A stretch of DNA of 64,000 bases from an uncultured Serinicoccus sp. (GTDB lineage: Bacteria; Actinomycetota; Actinomycetes; Actinomycetales; Dermatophilaceae), in NCBI RefSeq assembly GCF_947500995.1, contig NZ_CANMUA010000006.1, forward strand, positions 62,001-126,000, read 5' to 3'. The translations under genes and the position numbers were made by a program. Below, piece by piece: positions 63,030 to 64,000 of this stretch; the first letter of the stretch is position 1; each line of letters starts with the position of its first letter. The notes below the pieces were generated by a model that ran no database searches, had not been told where the DNA came from, and saw nothing but the letters and a program-made list of their open reading frames with translations.

Positions 63030-64000
63030 CAGCCCACCTGCGGCGAGCGGGACGACAGGCCCTGCTGCGCCGCCCGCACGATGGCGAAGGCGTCCCGCAG
63101 GTGCCGCCGGTCCAGGCTGCCCAGCCGGCGCGGGTCGAGGTGGTTGTCCGGCGCCTCCCCCGCGGCCACCTGGGCGGCCTGGTGGCGCAGCCGGAGGTAG
63201 GACAGCAGCTCCAGGGCGTCCGTGAGGTCCGTCGCGGTCTCCGCCGCGATGACGCCCGCGTCGCGCGCCGCCAGCAGGCGCGCGCCGGTCCCGAGCGCCG
63301 TGGACCGTGCGCGCAGGGCGTGGACCCGGGCGAGCTGCACGATCGCGGCGATGCCCCGCTTGAGGTCGAGGGTGTCCCGGTGCTCGCCGGCGTCCTCCAG
63401 CACGAAACCGCGGAAGAAGCCGATGGGCGGACGCATCCGGGCCGCCTGCGCGGTGAGGTGGGCCAGCAGGAGGTCCGAGCGCCCGCCCAGCGGCACGACC
63501 TCGGCGCGCAGGCCCTCGACGAGCTCGGCCTCGCCGTGCACCGCCCGCATGTCGTAGAAGATGGCCGCCTGCAGCACGGCGTCCGGGGCGGGCTCGTCGC
63601 TCCACCGGCCGAACTGCGCGCGCCACCCGCCCACCCGCAGCCGCCACCGCGGGTTGGTCGCCATGACGTCGCCGTCGCACCGGGGCAGCCCGCAGGCCTC
63701 CAGCCCCTCGGTCACCCGCTCGGCCAGCGCGGCCCACCAGGGGTCGGAGGGGTCGGCGTCGTCGGCGAGCACGAGGGCGTGGTCCTGGTCGCCCCCCAGC
63801 CCCTGCTCCTCGCGGGCGGCCGACCCCAGGGCCACCCAGGCGTAGCGCCCCGGGGCGGGGCCGAGCGCGGACTCGGCCAGGACGACAAGACGTCGGGTCA
63901 GCGCGTCGGTGAGGGCCGCCACGACGCGGCCCACGTCCGCGGCGCTGGCGTCCTCCCGGACCAGCTGGCCCACGACGGCGGGGATCCGGGCCGCCTGCTC
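63029..64000 (-). CDS. Putative nucleotidyltransferase, DUF294 type (partial, 5' end outside window)
   Basis: The visible 323 C-terminal residues run off the right edge in an open frame. The nucleotidyltransferase core shows V-A-L-G-S-A-A-R-E-E-Q-G-L-G-G-D-Q-D-H-A-L, matching the DUF294 GSxxRxExxxxxDQD pattern, and a helical substrate-binding half with GFFRGFVLEDAGEHRDTLDLKRGI. Family members usually have N-terminal cyclic-nucleotide-binding and CBS domains, which would lie beyond the window. The pairing with a DnaQ-like exonuclease is conserved in many bacteria (from general knowledge of the family). Confidence 0.85.
   Translation of the reverse strand, partial: EQAARIPAVVGQLVREDASAADVGRVVAALTDALTRRLVVLAESALGPAPGRYAWVALGSAAREEQGLGGDQDHALVLADDADPSDPWWAALAERVTEGLEACGLPRCDGDVMATNPRWRLRVGGWRAQFGRWSDEPAPDAVLQAAIFYDMRAVHGEAELVEGLRAEVVPLGGRSDLLLAHLTAQAARMRPPIGFFRGFVLEDAGEHRDTLDLKRGIAAIVQLARVHALRARSTALGTGARLLAARDAGVIAAETATDLTDALELLSYLRLRHQAAQVAAGEAPDNHLDPRRLGSLDRRHLRDAFAIVRAAQQGLSSRSPQVG

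Overview
The window looks like chromosomal DNA of a high-G+C Gram-positive bacterium (Actinomycetota, most likely Micrococcales near Intrasporangiaceae/Ornithinimicrobiaceae; the placement is inferred). Supporting signs are G+C near 73 %, GTG and TTG starts, TANNNT boxes 6-7 nt before start codons as in leaderless mRNAs, a menJ / nuoA-N / polyprenyl synthase arrangement for menaquinone respiration, a FolP2-type pterin synthase paralogue, KorAB and lipobox proteins. One tRNA (Tyr) is present. No CRISPR array, transposase, integrase or rRNA was seen.

Layout. 1-6.5 kb: YdcF-like membrane protein, ornithine aminotransferase, an MFS carrier, a divergent TetR / DHA2 drug-exporter pair with a clear operator, and YajQ. 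6.6-10.7 kb: tRNA-Tyr, an ECF sigma factor with a one-TM partner protein, FolP2-like protein and HtpX. 10.8-25.2 kb: a second, incomplete Complex I set on the minus strand (nuoA, nuoB, nuoC, then nuoH-I-J-K-L-M-N) with no D, E, F or G. Two plus-strand blocks interrupt it: ribbon-helix-helix regulator / DUF4097 / YpeA-like acetyltransferase, and sigma factor / Ser-Thr kinase / lipoprotein / OmpA-like protein. 25.2-34.7 kb: serine hydrolase lipoprotein, fructosamine-kinase family, LMW phosphatase, SDR, FemAB-type transferase, DksA-like zinc-finger protein, KorA-KorB and a RarD-type permease.

34.7-36.7 kb is the accessory spot: a stretch of about 50 % G+C, clearly foreign in composition, carrying one minus-strand gene. 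Its product has one N-terminal membrane helix, a small beta-rich domain and a C-terminal half resembling family-1 solute-binding (maltose-binding-like) proteins, predicted to face the cytoplasm. A TetR / MMPL exporter unit with a 26-bp operator-like palindrome follows, then a DUF1648-type membrane protein and a Tat-exported PhoX-family protein.

43.4-62.2 kb is the main respiratory block on the minus strand: menJ, then a complete 14-gene nuoA-N operon with nearly every junction overlapping, ending in a long-chain polyprenyl diphosphate synthase overlapping nuoN. The right edge has a DnaQ-like exonuclease and a truncated DUF294-type nucleotidyltransferase.

How they may work together: the main nuo operon oxidises NADH and reduces menaquinone, whose side chain is made by the polyprenyl synthase and reduced by MenJ. 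KorAB makes reduced ferredoxin. The second nuo set lacks the NADH-input module, so it could take electrons from another donor such as ferredoxin (inference). A heptamer, GTATGCC/GGCATAC, recurs about five times more often than composition predicts across the window and is absent from the low-G+C island.
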